NCBI GenBank assembly: GCA_021234155.1
Contig: JAJEKV010000023.1
Coordinates: 2,906,557 to 2,970,556, forward strand
From: Isoetes taiwanensis
Lineage: Eukaryota; Streptophyta; Lycopodiopsida; Isoetales; Isoetaceae
Length of the DNA stretch: 64,000 nt
Direction: 5' to 3'
A program made the translations under genes and the position numbers. Under the pieces are notes generated by a model. The model saw nothing but the letters and a program-made list of their open reading frames with translations, was not told the DNA's origin and made no database searches. Below, piece after piece: positions 33,646-45,548 of the stretch (its first letter is position 1; every line of letters begins with the position of its first letter).

Positions 33646-35446
33646 TTAGAAAGCATCTAAATGGTTCATGAGAGAACCATTTAGATGTAATCTGAGACAT
33701 CCATAAATAAGGTTAGAAATATTTAAAGTAACATGAGATGCAGTACATACAAGGGAAGGCATACAACTTACTTCCGTATCTCTACCAAAGACAAGAGCTT
33801 CAACATATTTGTGCATAAATCCCATCACATACAACCCACATGATATTAAATCGGGCTGCTGTGGCACCTCTACTTGCTGAATCCGATTAACATTATTTCT
33901 CTTCATGAAATCGACGCCTCTAGATACTTGACCGATCGATAGGGTTAACATTTGTGTGTGCAGCCTACATATCACAAAATTTAGCAGACCGAAATAGCGA
34001 AGAAAAGCAAAGCAACAACTTAAAGTATTACATACCCTTTGATTGCTTTCTCGTTCGTCGCATAACCTGTAAGAGGATTCAAGACGTGAATTGCTGGTGC
34101 AGGTAGGATCTTGGAATCAGATGGTGCGAGCGTAAAAACAGCCAGCACAAAATGGTCATTCTCAAGGATAGGTGCAAGGATATGATGGCATTTAGCTACC
34201 ACAATCCCCTTCATCCCTGATTTCACTATTTGAATGATGGTGGGTGATCCTTCAGCTGATTCACCCTTCCTTTTGCTGCTGGTAGCTTCTCTAAACCTTA
34301 TGTAGTTGTAAGCAGGATAAAAAAAGATTTTGCTCTTCCACTCGGAAGGCAATGTCTCATGCAAGCACCTAGCAACAAATACAGCTCGGTTACAACCAGG
34401 TTATTACCAGCCATAAAGATCCACTAAGCGGCTACTCATTTTAGAGTTAGTTGCACATAAAATTGCTACGTCAGATGCAACCACTTTCATTTCAGCCAGC
34501 GGACAGTTCTTGAATGGCGTGAATGGCGTGAATTCCATAAGTTTATCCTTGTCATCATTTCTGTTGTCAGATCCAAGATGTTAGTGTCATATTAACAATT
34601 GATCCATGACAATAAAGCATGAATTGATACCTTCCAATCTCTGTTTCCAGTGGTTTAGACCTGCAAAACGAGTAAAATCTAATAAGCTACTAAAGTATAA
34701 CTAAGTAAATGTAAGCTAGTAATTACCGTTTTGCAGCGGATGTCCCTGCTCTGGTTTGCACTCTCTTTTTTCCAGCTGTTTTGGCATCAGCTTTGACCAT
34801 AAATTTAGTAGGTGCCTTGGCTGCAATCTCCAAGGCTTCTTCAACATCATCTAGCTCCATTGAATCGTCGCAAGTCTCTGAAGTAAAGAAAGTGCTTCAT
34901 TCTAATGTTTTGAAAGCAAGACAACACCTGCCAAAGAACAAGACTTTTCCTCAACTTGAACTTCAACAGCAGCTTCAGGACTGTTTTCAATGTCGTCACC
35001 AACATCTTCAGTAATTTTATCTGTAAACACGTCAACGTAACTTCAAAATACAAAAAAAAAAAAAAAAAAGAAACCCTGAAAAGGAGAGAGAATTACTTTC
35101 TGGGCTTTCAGCTTGTTGCTGCAATAATAGCAGCTCGGCTTCAACAGGTGGGATCTCTTTTTGGGAAACAACCTCTGCTGCAAAATATTGAACATTAGTG
35201 AACTATAACTACAACATATGCAATCTTAATGTAATCAGAATGTAATCAGAATGCAATCACCCTACCTTCCAGAATTTCTGAAGTTTTATCAAAGTACCCC
35301 TCGGTCTCCAAATCCTGCACTGATTGCTTATGAGTTGTTGCAATTCTCAAAGGTGATGTAGATGTGGATGGACTTCCGACATCGATAGCAGCAGCATCTT
35401 TTGTGCCAGGTTCAGCAATTGGGATGTCTGAGAATGGTAAATGCAA
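33646..35446 (-). pseudogene. Ulp1/C48-type cysteine protease (multi-exon, transposon type)
   Basis: A SUMO-protease-fold (C48) domain of the kind often carried by plant DNA transposons. Exons seen on the minus strand: 35446-35246 (linker), about 35010-34900 (acidic linker, read DDIENSPEAAVEVQVEEKSC), 34364-34035 and about 33964-33773. The third contains the catalytic His in NDHFVLAVF, then HVLNPLTGY where the family usually has Asp (here Asn). The last contains the oxyanion Gln and nucleophile in PQQPDLISCGLYV. Donor GTAAGT at about 33772 and GTATGT at about 34034 support splicing. The region upstream at 36.5-37.3 kb probably belongs to the same gene. Activity is doubtful because of the Asp-to-Asn change and upstream frame breaks. 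Confidence 0.7.
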
Positions 35447-35459
35447 CCCCTTCCCAACA

Positions 35460-36547
35460 TCCTTCTTTTCACCTACAACATAAGATTTTGCTATATTCAG
35501 AACTTAAGCATAGTGCACGAAACATGAATTGTTTAGTTTACCTGCAGTTTTACTTCTTGCTTTCTTGATACTACCCATATCTGCATTGACACAATTGGGA
35601 TCATAAGCAAATAAGAAATGTAAACACTTGATTCAGAATCAAGGGGAGATGTAGAGTAGATAGAAGCAAAATTTGAAGAAAAAACAATCAAATGCAAATC
35701 AAAACAGAACAAATGTTAATTACATGCAAGTAGGTTTTTACTACAGGCAAACTTTCTGCTGATAATGTAACGACAAAATAGAAGTACATTAGTGTGCATA
35801 GCTATCAGAATGTAAAGGGAAACCAAATACTAAATTCAAATGCATTTCAGAACATATGTAAAATGTAAAGAACAAAATATTTTATCAATACACCCTATCA
35901 AATACATCATTCAGCATTGAATGTAAAGGAAAGTCAAATACTAAATTCATATGCATTTCTGATCACATGTAAATGCAAAGTACACCATATGCAATACACC
36001 CTATTAATACACCAGAAAAGAATTCCGTAAAAAGCACTTCCGTGGCGGATGTAAATGTAAAGAACGTAGCAAATACATTTTCTCTTTACAAGAAAGACAA
36101 AACCACGCCAAATCAAATGCTAATACGATTCACGCACATGATGGAAACTAACTACATCTAAATACACTCAAACTAATTATGTAATGAAAATAGAAATAGA
36201 TGCACCTTGGAAGGGATTCCTAGCGATGGCGCAGTCCCCGGACGAAGAACAATCATGTACACATGTATTCGTCGTTGAAACCACGAATACAAAACAAAAT
36301 AGACAATATGTATGACTACAAAGTGGAGATATTACCATGGTCGAAGTCAAGGCAATCATTGCAACCGCCGCAAGTATTGGTAATATGTGAGGATGAAGCG
36401 CTCGGTCTTGCTGCGAGTATGGGAGCGGGCTCCAGCCTATCGGGTTTGATCTTTCCAAATGCTTAGTCATCTCCTTTATTCTATTCTCACAGTTTGGAAT
36501 TAACTTCCATATCCTTGCTGATTTTTTTCAATGGCGCCTTCTAATTC
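35460..36547. other. AT-rich introns/spacers between transposon exons
   Basis: No clear exon was identified. A recurrent theme (AATGTAAAG..AAATACTAAATTCA..ATGCATTTC) is duplicated at about 35815-35870 and 35920-35980. A minus frame at 36470-36177 is possible but unsupported. Confidence 0.4.
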
Positions 36548-37330
36548 TTACAAATCAGCCTTTAAACAATCAATGGGAATCATTAGAGCATCTAAGTCAG
36601 CAATATAACTTGATTTCTCCTCCTCTAAATGGGATGCCAAAGCCATTTGCACATCAGTTGGCTTCCCGCTTGCTTTTAAACCCGCCATAATCTTTGAATC
36701 GCTCACATATTTTTGCATCTTTATTCTGCACAAGTCTTGTCAAGAAGCTCTTATCACTCTCATGCTTCAACAGTTCAATTTCCATTGTTTTCCTTTTCTC
36801 TTTTAAAGTCTGTATTTCATCAAGCATGGAGGCAGAATCTAATGCTCTTCTTTCCCTCCACCTTTTCATCATTTCCAACTGCTGCCCCAATTCTACCTGA
36901 GGCATACATTTAATAGCTTTAACATTGGAAGACTTTACTGTAGCTAATTCTGTCAGGTCAGATTCTTTTTGAGAGCCTTTTGAATGAAGACTTGCACTTG
37001 CTTTCACCTCATCCCAATCAATGCTTACTCCTTTGTAATGAAGTGCATATGCTCGGGCAAAATACAATCGAATGTGATGATTTGCAATGTCCTTCCTACA
37101 AAAAACGTGCTCATACACAGAAAAAAAAATCTGCCATCCAAATAGGCTTAATCCTGCACTCTTGATAACCCCTAACAGCAGGGGCTTCAGAACCCCAAAC
37201 ATCCTGCACTATTTGCACTAGCCCTGGAAACATGCTATCAAAATTGTTGCTCCTCAGCTGCCTGATGCTTACCTTGTCAAACTTCGGGGAAGACCTCCCG
37301 ATCCAAGAAGACCCACTCTTGAGTTTTTGG
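36548..37330 (-). pseudogene. N-terminal part of the Ulp1-type transposon protein (frameshifted)
   Basis: One minus frame is open from about 37330 (KFDKVSIRQLRSNNFDSMFP, then GLVQIVQDVWGSEAPAVRGY) and breaks in an 8-T run at about 37125. Reading continues in the next frame as VYEHVFCRKDIANHHIRLYF and a long coiled coil (LEMMKRWRERRALDSASMLD, EIQTLKEKRKTMEIELLKHE). A second frame break at about 36715 leads to ASHLEEEKSSYIADLDALMI and a stop at 36548. Domain-poor proteins like this precede Ulp1 domains in plant transposon families; the link to the protease exons is inferred from strand and distance. Confidence 0.5.
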
Positions 37331-37689
37331 TGGCAGTTCTAGTGGGAGACCTTGGCATGGGCTTTACGGGTTTGTTCTTGAGGAGATTTCCTTGGAGATG
37401 TCTTTGTTCCAAGCTGCTTCGTCATGATCTGTTCCCTGGTGCTTCAGCTCTCTGTATGGAGGTTCGAATATGGATGTCAAGCTTTCGGCTATGGAGGTTC
37501 GAGCGGGAGGGAGGTTGAACAGAGAGCGGGAGGAGAGTTCAAAATTATTTGCCCTATTAATGATTCATTCTAAGAATAATAATTTCGGGAGGGGGAGGGG
37601 GGAAGGGATTTCCTTACATTTTGAATTTGTAAATGTAAAATCTTGGCACTTTTTTTGCCCACCCTTTCATGCTTCTACCCTTGGCTAAG

Positions 37690-39235
37690 TATTCATATAA
37701 CTTAGCAACCTTAGGTTAAGACCATTTTCCACGTGGCCTTAACCTATTGGGCACTCGCCACACGGAACCACCCTATTGGAGCCAGGTGGCATAACATGTA
37801 AACCCTAACCTATAAAGGCCTAAACCCTAACCCTAGGCCTCTTTTCTGGCTCCAATAGTTTGGGAACCTTCTTCGCGCTCGAAACTCCGTTTCGAGAACC
37901 GTCTGCTGTGGCACAGTATAGCATGGCAACCCCCAGAGCGTGAGTGCATCAGTAGGAGTGGGAGCTACCTCGAACACCTCGAAGACCACAAAGACGCCGG
38001 GAGCAAGAGGGAGTTCTTCGGGAGCAGGTATTTCGGCATAGATTTCTTTGTAGATCATCTGGAAGTTAGGACTCCAGATGAGTTAGCATTTCGTGTCTCT
38101 AGTAAAGCCTTCCTAGAACCCTCAGTCTAGATCTTAAACCCTAATCAATGAACCTAACTGTAAGTTAGATACATATGATTAGGTTTAGATATTATTCTCA
38201 TTATTATCATGTATGTGGATATGTGATGTTGGTTGATCATGTTTGCTCCTCTTGTATTGGGAAGGGGGGTAGAGACCTAGTAGCTATTACTTAGTGATGC
38301 TCCTAGTTTAGACCCTTTAGTTCCTATTATTATGCGGCCTGTGCATAGGAACCCACTGGGCTATAGGGGCTATGATGTAACTCAACACTACATAACGGGG
38401 CTAGAGGCGAGACGGAGGGAGGGTCCCTGCTGAGCGCGGCTTCTGGGGACCCCATAGTGGGCTAGGCTTATGGCCGATCACTTCGTGTGGGCCAGGCATG
38501 GGTCCGACACCTCCTGGGGCAATGGTGTCGCCCTGCCTCTCAAGAGCTGCAGGGGACGGCCTGGATCTTGTTTTGGGGGGTTAAATCAGGGAAGAATCGT
38601 GTGTCGCCACGATTCTCTAGCCGCCCGTGGAACCTCTAGACCCCTGGAAGGGGAGATGCAACCCTTCCTGCCTCGACGGACCGGGGAGATGCAACCTGGA
38701 GTAGTCTCGATGGGTGATACCATGAGATTGCGTATCCAGAAGGCTAGAGTCATGTCAGAGCCCGATCTAGCCCATCTGTAAAGTATGCACAGGAGGGGCG
38801 GATGGAGTGGTCAACCCTAGCCATTGTCTATTGCCAGCCCCGCCATTGTTATGACTCGGTCTGCTCTATCTTGAGGCCTAGCCGTCAGTCTACCTCCCCA
38901 TGAGTCTGAGCCTTGGGTAGGAGCTCTCGTGTTTTACGACATATGTTTATCTCTGTTGTAGCTATGGATATGTGGATGTGCTACCCTTCGAGGTAGTATG
39001 ATGTATTGTTATTGCTAGTTCTGACATTGTTTATGCTTCCGCTGTGATAGGAGCCCATAGGGGAAGGGCGCGCAAGACACCTTCGTGTCTTCTTCCTGCA
39101 CTAGGGACACCCTGGAGTGCGGGATAGACGGAGGGCCCGTGCGGTCGAAGGACCGGATAGGGGATTTCCTACAGAGTGTACGGCCGGGCGCCGTATATTT
39201 TGTAGGGAGCGTCACAGCTTGGTCCCTCCTTTTTT
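37690..39235 (+). mobile_element. GC-rich LTR-like sequence (candidate solo LTR)
   Basis: Composition changes sharply from AT-rich to GC-rich. Near its left part lies a TATA-type promoter (CCTATAAAGGCC, about 37808) embedded in CCCTAA-like words, followed by about 1.4 kb without a protein domain, like the U3-R-U5 of a long terminal repeat. No second copy, primer-binding site or target duplication could be found, so this is a composition-based guess. Alternatives are a satellite or a non-autonomous element. Confidence 0.25.
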
Positions 39236-39620
39236 TATTTTTTTAGTTTTTTGCTCTACTATTAAGATATTGCTTCAACATAAATTCAATGCAAGAGCAC
39301 TTGTTTCAGCAAGATTGGAGGTTTCATGCCTCCTCTTCTGTCCCTTTTCATTTTTGGTGCCATTCATTACTAATAAAGATCCCTTCCGATTCAATCCACC
39401 CCCCCTTCTCAGAATTCTGCTCCGGCAAGTGGTATTTGGCTTTGAAGTTGGGGTCTTCACTGCAGAGAGGACAGATCAGCTTGCCAGAAATGGCTTTTGG
39501 TTTTGGTTTAGATTACATTCCGCTACTTTCTATTTGGGCTCTGAGCCTTTTCTATATATGTATGTTTTTAAGTTATGATTAATATCAAATCCTTCCTTTT
39601 CCTCAAAAAAAAAAAAAAAA
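39236..39620 (+). mobile_element. Retroposed sequence with A-tail
   Basis: An AT-rich segment ends in a run of 18 A at 39606-39623 after CCTTCCTTTTCCTC. A terminal A-run after a 3'-UTR-like stretch is typical of LINE or SINE 3' ends or a retrocopy. The overlapping open frames have no recognisable domain. Confidence 0.35.
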
Positions 39621-40019
39621 AACCTTAAGTCCATGACTTTTTACCCCTGATACAATCAAGTACTTTAGAGTACAATTTGCAGTCCTATCGGGTTGCAGGT
39701 GACTTTCTTCAAGGCCATGGTCATGTTTTTGTTAATATCATTTTGGTCACAATGTATACACTTGTAACTTACTGTTCTATTATCTCAGAAATTTCTCTAA
39801 AAGCTTCCAAAGATTTCTATTATCTTTAATATCTCATACATAGTGAAAACATTACAATAAAGAAATATGTAATTATATTGCCTTCAGCAAGGCCACAATT
39901 CTTTTGGAAAGATCTTACTTCATAATGAAGGTACAATAACCATGTCCAAAAATAGTTGCAGCTTGATCATCCATTATGCTAAAGAATCATCAAAGCAAAA
40001 GAGCAAGAAACTCGGTTAC

Positions 40020-41287
40020 CTGCAGTGAAACCAGAGGACAGTTAGCCAGAGTAGGGTAAAAGCCTAAGTCACTAACAGGTAAGCTATAAGTTTCTTGGGT
40101 TATCCCCTTCACTTTTGCCTGATGCAAGTTGTAAGACTGTTTATGCCAGAAATTTCTAAACCTTTTATGTCCAGACACTGGGTGATCCAGTCTTCTCGGT
40201 GTACTTCCTGCTGCCATCCCTTTTTATAATAAAATAAAACCACTTACCTTGGCTGGTCTGGTAGCAGATTAAAAATGTGGTAAGACTTTATGCATCATGC
40301 TCTATACTAACAATGAAGCCAGCAATCCTTCCTAAGCCAGATTAGTCTCCATCAAGTGTTTAGACTGGATTATAATTTCATATGTATTCTTTCTTGTCTT
40401 TTAAACCTCCAATGTTTATTTAAGGTGTTTCAGTTTTAAAACCCAATGCATTAGATCTTTCCTTCTAATTTATGATGTCCATGAACATATGCAAATGCAA
40501 ATTTCCAGCAGTCCTTCATATGCCAGATCAATCTTCCCAAAGTGTTAAATCTGGATCATAATTTCATCTATATTCTTTCTTTAACATCAAATGTTCTTTA
40601 GCATGTATCAGCTTTTAGATCCATAATATTAGATCCCTTACATTAGATCTTACTCATGACATTCATAGACTCATGCATATGCAGATTTCATCATAAAACT
40701 TTGTAGATCTATAATGAGAATTTTAAATAGAGAATTTAAACTAGTTAAGAAACCTGGTGGTCTTGAGGATTTGCTGAATAGCTTGTATGTCGAATCTGCT
40801 CATTTGCTGCTCCCTTGATCACTAGATCATGCTGAGCTTCACTCTGCAGAGTATCCTCAATGCCAATGCTCAGAACTTCTTCATTCTCCTTGCCTTTCTG
40901 TACAAGGACGTCTTTAGCTTCCTGCTCAGTGTTGGCAGCTTCCTTATTTCCCCTAGTGGTGCATTCTGCCATCACAGAGGTTCTTGCTACCTTGTGGAAA
41001 TCAAATAACTTCTTTCTTTTGGATGCATTCTTCATCTCAGCCTCAATCTTCCTTCTGGTTGCCATGTTCAAATCCCCCTTTTTTCTGCCCATAAGCAAAT
41101 CCGGCCTGAGCCAGATCCGGCTTGCTATGGGGACTCTGCCAGTGTAGCGATTTCTAAAGCCTGAGCAGTTAAATACATAGATAGGGTCGTTACCTGTCCT
41201 TAATACCGTCTGGTCCATTAGGGACTTGAGGTTTTTTCCAGCTATTCTTGGAACCGTTTGTAAGAACTTGGTGGTCGGATCCGTCAT
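40020..41287 (-). CDS. Two-exon fragment of an unidentified basic plant protein
   Basis: Exon 1 runs from Met 41287 (MTDPTTKFLQTVPRIAGKNL) to a donor at about 40754 (CACCAG|GTTTC). It is basic in the middle (ATRRKIEAEMKNASKRKKLF) and acidic later. A motif-like stretch reads PIYVFNCSGFRNRYTGRVP. A second exon-like segment (about 40200-40020) reads RRLDHPVSGHKRFRNFWHKQ and ends at a strong donor (CTGCAG|GTAACC, 40019). The exact acceptor and phase were not resolved, and no later exon was found before the LTR-like block at 39.6 kb, so the gene may be truncated there. No family identified. Confidence 0.5.
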
Positions 41288-41289
41288 GT

Positions 41290-43080
41290 GCTTTTCCGTC
41301 CATTCATGAACGGAACCCTAACTTGTAACCTAAAGCCCATTGTCACGTTAGTTTTATCCAATGGCTTAATTATTTTTTCGCATAATATTTACATATGTGT
41401 TTCTTGTACTCCTCCTTCTCATTTGAGTAGGAACAATATATCCTCATATGTTATGAGTCCCAGAACATTTAACAAGTCACCACATGTAATTTAATCATTA
41501 ATAAATAAAAAAAAAAAAAAACCCAGCATGAACTAGCATACGCTAGACCAGCATCTACCTCGGTCAATCCCTTGGTAGTCTTATCATCCTACTATCTAAA
41601 CTAAACAAGTCAGTCTAGACTACTACCTCTTTTTCCAAAGCCTAAGTAATATGAAGACCATTGATCAATGACTAAAAATTAAAGCATATGCATTATGAGT
41701 CTGAAATTCTTTTCCATATATTTAGTCAGAAAGAGCCAGAAAGAAGAATTCCATCTTTTAGACCTTTATCAACGTATCATATCATACCTTGAATCATATC
41801 ATATCTTTAAAGAAGAAAATAGATCTTTTAACCCAAATATCTTCTATCATATTTCATGTTTTGACATTCAGAAGTACAAAAGCATTCCAGAAATAAAAGT
41901 TGACATTAATAACCAGTTTTTAAATCCGTTTTTGTCCTTTAGATGAACTGCTGACACCAAGCTTGTTTCTCAGCTACAGCTATAGTCTCTTCCAGATCTC
42001 CATCATTCTTAAAGCCTAGTCCAACTACAAAAGCAAAAGGAACAATGGGAAGAAAATCTCGTACCTCAGCCAATCAATACCCTGTTAGCGTAAAAACGGT
42101 ATCAGGGCAAGGGCCAAAAGGTACATTGGGATTTTCAGCTCTTCGCTGATTACCCATTGTGCCTCTTGCCCTGCCAGTTAGAAAAGACTAAAAAATAGAA
42201 GGAGAATTAAGAGTGCAACTGCCTATACATCTGTCTTAATGTAATAAATTCATAAATACAATGCCATTTATGGTGCCAATATGAGCACAACGAAATAGCC
42301 ATCTGCATATGTCTTTCAAACTATCTTTGTGACCAAATGGAAGCAAATAGTTTACTGCCTGAACAAAATTACAAGCAGCCATGCCATGTCTTGCCAAAGA
42401 TAGATTAAACTGTATTTCTTCATAATCTTATGTTCTACTGTTGTTCAAGCGTTCAGACTTCAAACACAAACTAGAATGTGTAAAGTTATCCTCCATTGAT
42501 TCTTCAAGAGGTTAAAAGTCTTGCCCTTTGGGATAATGCTAAGATGAGCACTCTACATCTGATGCTAATAAAGCAAAGACCTCGTTTACCAATGAGATCA
42601 ACATTACACTGTCTTATACAGTCTTATACAGACAGACGAAGGCAAAAACTCTAAGTATCCAGATATCTAATCCATTATTTAGGATCAATGTCCATATACG
42701 GATTGTTATTTGTATTTGGAAAACCTGTAAAAAATGGACTTTTGCTGCTGTATATGCATTTATATCAGAGCACTTGCTGCCAGATTCCTATATGACGATG
42801 GTCTGTATCATTATTTAACTGCAACATGTATTTTCATATTCTAAAATAATCATAAAACCTGACTATTAGCATACCCTATATCGCATGTAATCTGTACAAG
42901 CAAAGAGAGGTAAAGATATCATATTTTCGGCTTCAATAAAACATAAATAAGAATATATTTTGCATTCTTGCAAAGTTTATAGGCTGTGTCATTTATTGCA
43001 GCCATGTGCAAACTGTTTACTAATAGATCAATGAATATAGAAAGCAAGAACCTCAGTATTAAGCAATTCAGGATCCAAAA
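41290..43080. other. No recognisable gene
   Basis: AT-rich sequence upstream of the unidentified gene and presumed promoter side. Short frames (for example 41695-41946) lack recognisable domains. An A-run of 17 at about 41508-41524 could mark a retroposed end. Confidence 0.5.
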
Positions 43081-43353
43081 CTATATCATAAAAACCTGAA
43101 AGCTATCTGGAGGTTGTGAACAATGCGAGTTTCTGCAGAATCCTCCACGTTTTTGCAAAACGATGTATGCTGCTTCTGCATGGTTCTCCAGGTATTTCGA
43201 TATGGAGCTTAGCTGTAAATAATATATGCAAAGTCCATCAAGCCTCTGCACAATCCTCCAGACATTTTGAAATGGAGCTCTGCTACAAATGCATCTGCCA
43301 AATCGACCGGATCTTCTTCTTGGATCTTTAGACGGTGAAGAGATTCCATTCAA
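43081..43353 (-). other. Possible exon with a duplicated 39-bp module
   Basis: A minus-strand frame starts MNGISSPSKDPRRRSGRFGR and ends at a possible donor (TTTCAG|GTTTTT, 43097). Inside it two imperfect copies of a 39-bp module (GAGCTCCATTTCAAAATGTC versus AAGCTCCATATCGAAATACC) lie about 75 bp apart. No family recognised and no partner exon found. Confidence 0.25.
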
Positions 43354-43359
43354 GCTTTC

Positions 43360-44765
43360 TTAGCTCTACATATAAAGATACGAAAACATGGAAGTATGGA
43401 GCTGACGATTTCGTCTGCATATCTGGGCTCTACCACATCCAATATGGTAGCCGCTCAAGTTAGGTCTCATCAGAAAACTGCATAAACCTTAAGTCAAAAC
43501 ATTTTTTATCTGCCTTTCGTCATTAGGTTTGAAGCGTCGTTGTCATAATGGCTCTATTAAAAGTAAAATATTATGTTTACCATATATTTTATAAAAACCA
43601 CCATTTGGCCTATGCCAATAAGTTAATGCAAAACTTGCCCTAGTCCGGAGTTACATCCCGAACTTGTGCATCAAGAAAACTTTGCCATGTCAAATAGCGT
43701 ACCTAGCTGTTGAGTTATAGTCCAGTTCCAATATTTGAAAAAAATCTTTGTTTGGACGTACACAAATAGTTTGAGTCAGACATTGCCTTCTAGTGGACAC
43801 TTTATTTGATTAAATGCACCCAATATAGTGAACATCAATAAAAAAACATCAATAGTGCACATTTGCACAACCAACAAAATTGTCGTATTTGCAATAATAA
43901 TAATAAAAAAAAAAGAGATGATAGGATAAAAAGGAATGGATAGTTTTATTAACTGGCTTTTTGCAGGAAACGGGGACACAAAGGCCAAAGTGCTTAGAAA
44001 ACTTATTTATCATTAGATAACATGGAGGGATGAAGAAAAGGATAAACTCTTCTAGAAAGATAATGTAGACAAGAAAAATCAGAAGATCATGGAGATATGT
44101 GGATAGCCTAATCGACGTCATAACCATACCTGGTTTCCTTCAAAAAGTGATTCTCTAATTGAACAATTCCAAATATTTGTCGACTTCTTGAGAATTACAT
44201 CAAACTGTTTTCTCTAGTGGAGGGATGTGTTATGAAGAAAAGCTTTCAAGTGTTTAGCTGGTATCCTCCAGGTTAATTCAATTGCTGCTTGAACTTCAAA
44301 TAAGCCTCTATCCTGAAGAGGATGAGTGGAAGACTTGCACTATGAACTTGAGAATGTAACAAAAATTCTAGTAGATTGGGACTGCAATTAGACACCTTGG
44401 GTATCTGTTTCGAACCCAGGATGCCACCGTCAGCAATGTATGTATTTTTATACGAATACAACAAAAAACTTTTAATAATCATACGTGATAAAAATACGCT
44501 TTTGATTGTGCAAACATTATGGCATAGTTCACCCAAACACACAAAACACAACATAAAACCAACCCTATGTTTTCCTCAAGGCTGCTCTACATGCTGTTTT
44601 ACTGCTAATTTTGCACTTGGTAGCAATCCTCTGCTGGATCAGAAACAGGCGCGCAAAATTTTCTTGCATCCATTCTTTGTTTGTAACGTAGAAGCCTTAA
44701 TTTTGACAAGATCATGTGACCGAGCAAGAAAAAACGTTGGGAAAAATCTTTGTATAAGGGAATGG
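43360..44765. other. No recognisable gene
   Basis: AT-rich sequence with only short chance frames, forming the distal upstream region of the PB1-domain gene. Confidence 0.5.
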
Positions 44766-44868
44766 CCATTGGGCTTGATTCAGTAGCGAAAAATCGGCCG
44801 GGCCGGAGAGGCGAGGCCGGTTTGATTGGGAATCAAATCAAGCCCATAATTCGATTAACGTGAAGGTC

Positions 44869-45077
44869 GGTTGGGCTGCATTCAGCCGTCGATCTTTGCC
44901 ACGTGGACGGCAGAGATTGTTTTGTTGCAGAATACAGAGCACGGCGCGAGCAAAAAACAGAATGTCGACCAAAAAAACAGAATGTCGACCAACAAACGCG
45001 GCAGGCGACATCCACAAAAATAATGTTTGCCACGTGTCATCACTCCACTGGCGGATAAGGCTGAATGCAGCCTAACC
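44869..45077. mobile_element. Short MITE with 19-bp inverted ends and two G-boxes
   Basis: GGTTGGGCTGCATTCAGCC at 44869-44887 and GGCTGAATGCAGCCTAACC at 45059-45077 are reverse complements with one mismatch. Inside, TTTGCCACGTGG (44897) and GTTTGCCACGTGTC (45026) carry CACGTG G-box cores; the second resembles an ABRE. Just to the left a further hairpin pairs GGGCTTGATT (44770) with AATCAAGCCC (44845). The element lies about 470 bp upstream of the PB1-gene ATG and could contribute promoter sites. Confidence 0.75.
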
Positions 45078-45318
45078 GTCCTTTACGTTGACCGCATCAT
45101 GTGATCAGATCATCAGACCCTGAACCCAAAAGCAGTTAATTCATAGGAAATTTCTATCATGGTCTATAACCAATTATCTCCAAGTCATACATAGGCTAAT
45201 GCCTTGTCGGATCAAGAATATTCGCGGAAAACTTGCAAAGATGGGATTGCCCAGAACAGAAGGAGCCGTGAAAAATTAGGTCTGGAGGCCTCCATTGTAG
45301 ACACCTGTTCTCAATCAC

Positions 45319-45546
45319 ATGGCGGTGCATCAAGACAAGTGGCTATGGCGACGGATATGGCAGGAACCCAGGACCTCTCTATTTCCATTCTCTTCCGCCA
45401 TTTCCATCCTCCAGGCCTCCGGCTTCACCCATTTCGACGGCTTCGCCTTTGTCCATCCTGTAAAATGCGAGCCCACAACCCAATCTTCTGTCTGCTTTCT
45501 TAATAATTTCCTTTTTATTCCGACTTTGAATTTTTCAGTTTCCTAA
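45319..45546 (+). other. 75-codon upstream ORF abutting the PB1-gene start
   Basis: An ATG at 45319 opens a frame (MAVHQDKWLWRRIWQEPRTS at its start) that stops at 45544-45546, two bases before the main ATG at 45549. If transcribed in the leader it would be a uORF and could limit translation of the main ORF. It could also be intronic or upstream of the transcription start. Confidence 0.35.
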
Positions 45547-45548
45547 AC

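Noticed and set aside
39117-39578. 153-codon frame
   Set aside because: Crosses the border between the GC-rich LTR-like block and A-tailed retroposed DNA; hydrophobic shadow with no domain.
44405-44430. GTTTCGAACCC resembling a Pol III B box (possible SINE or tRNA)
   Set aside because: No matching A box or cloverleaf at the right distance on either strand.
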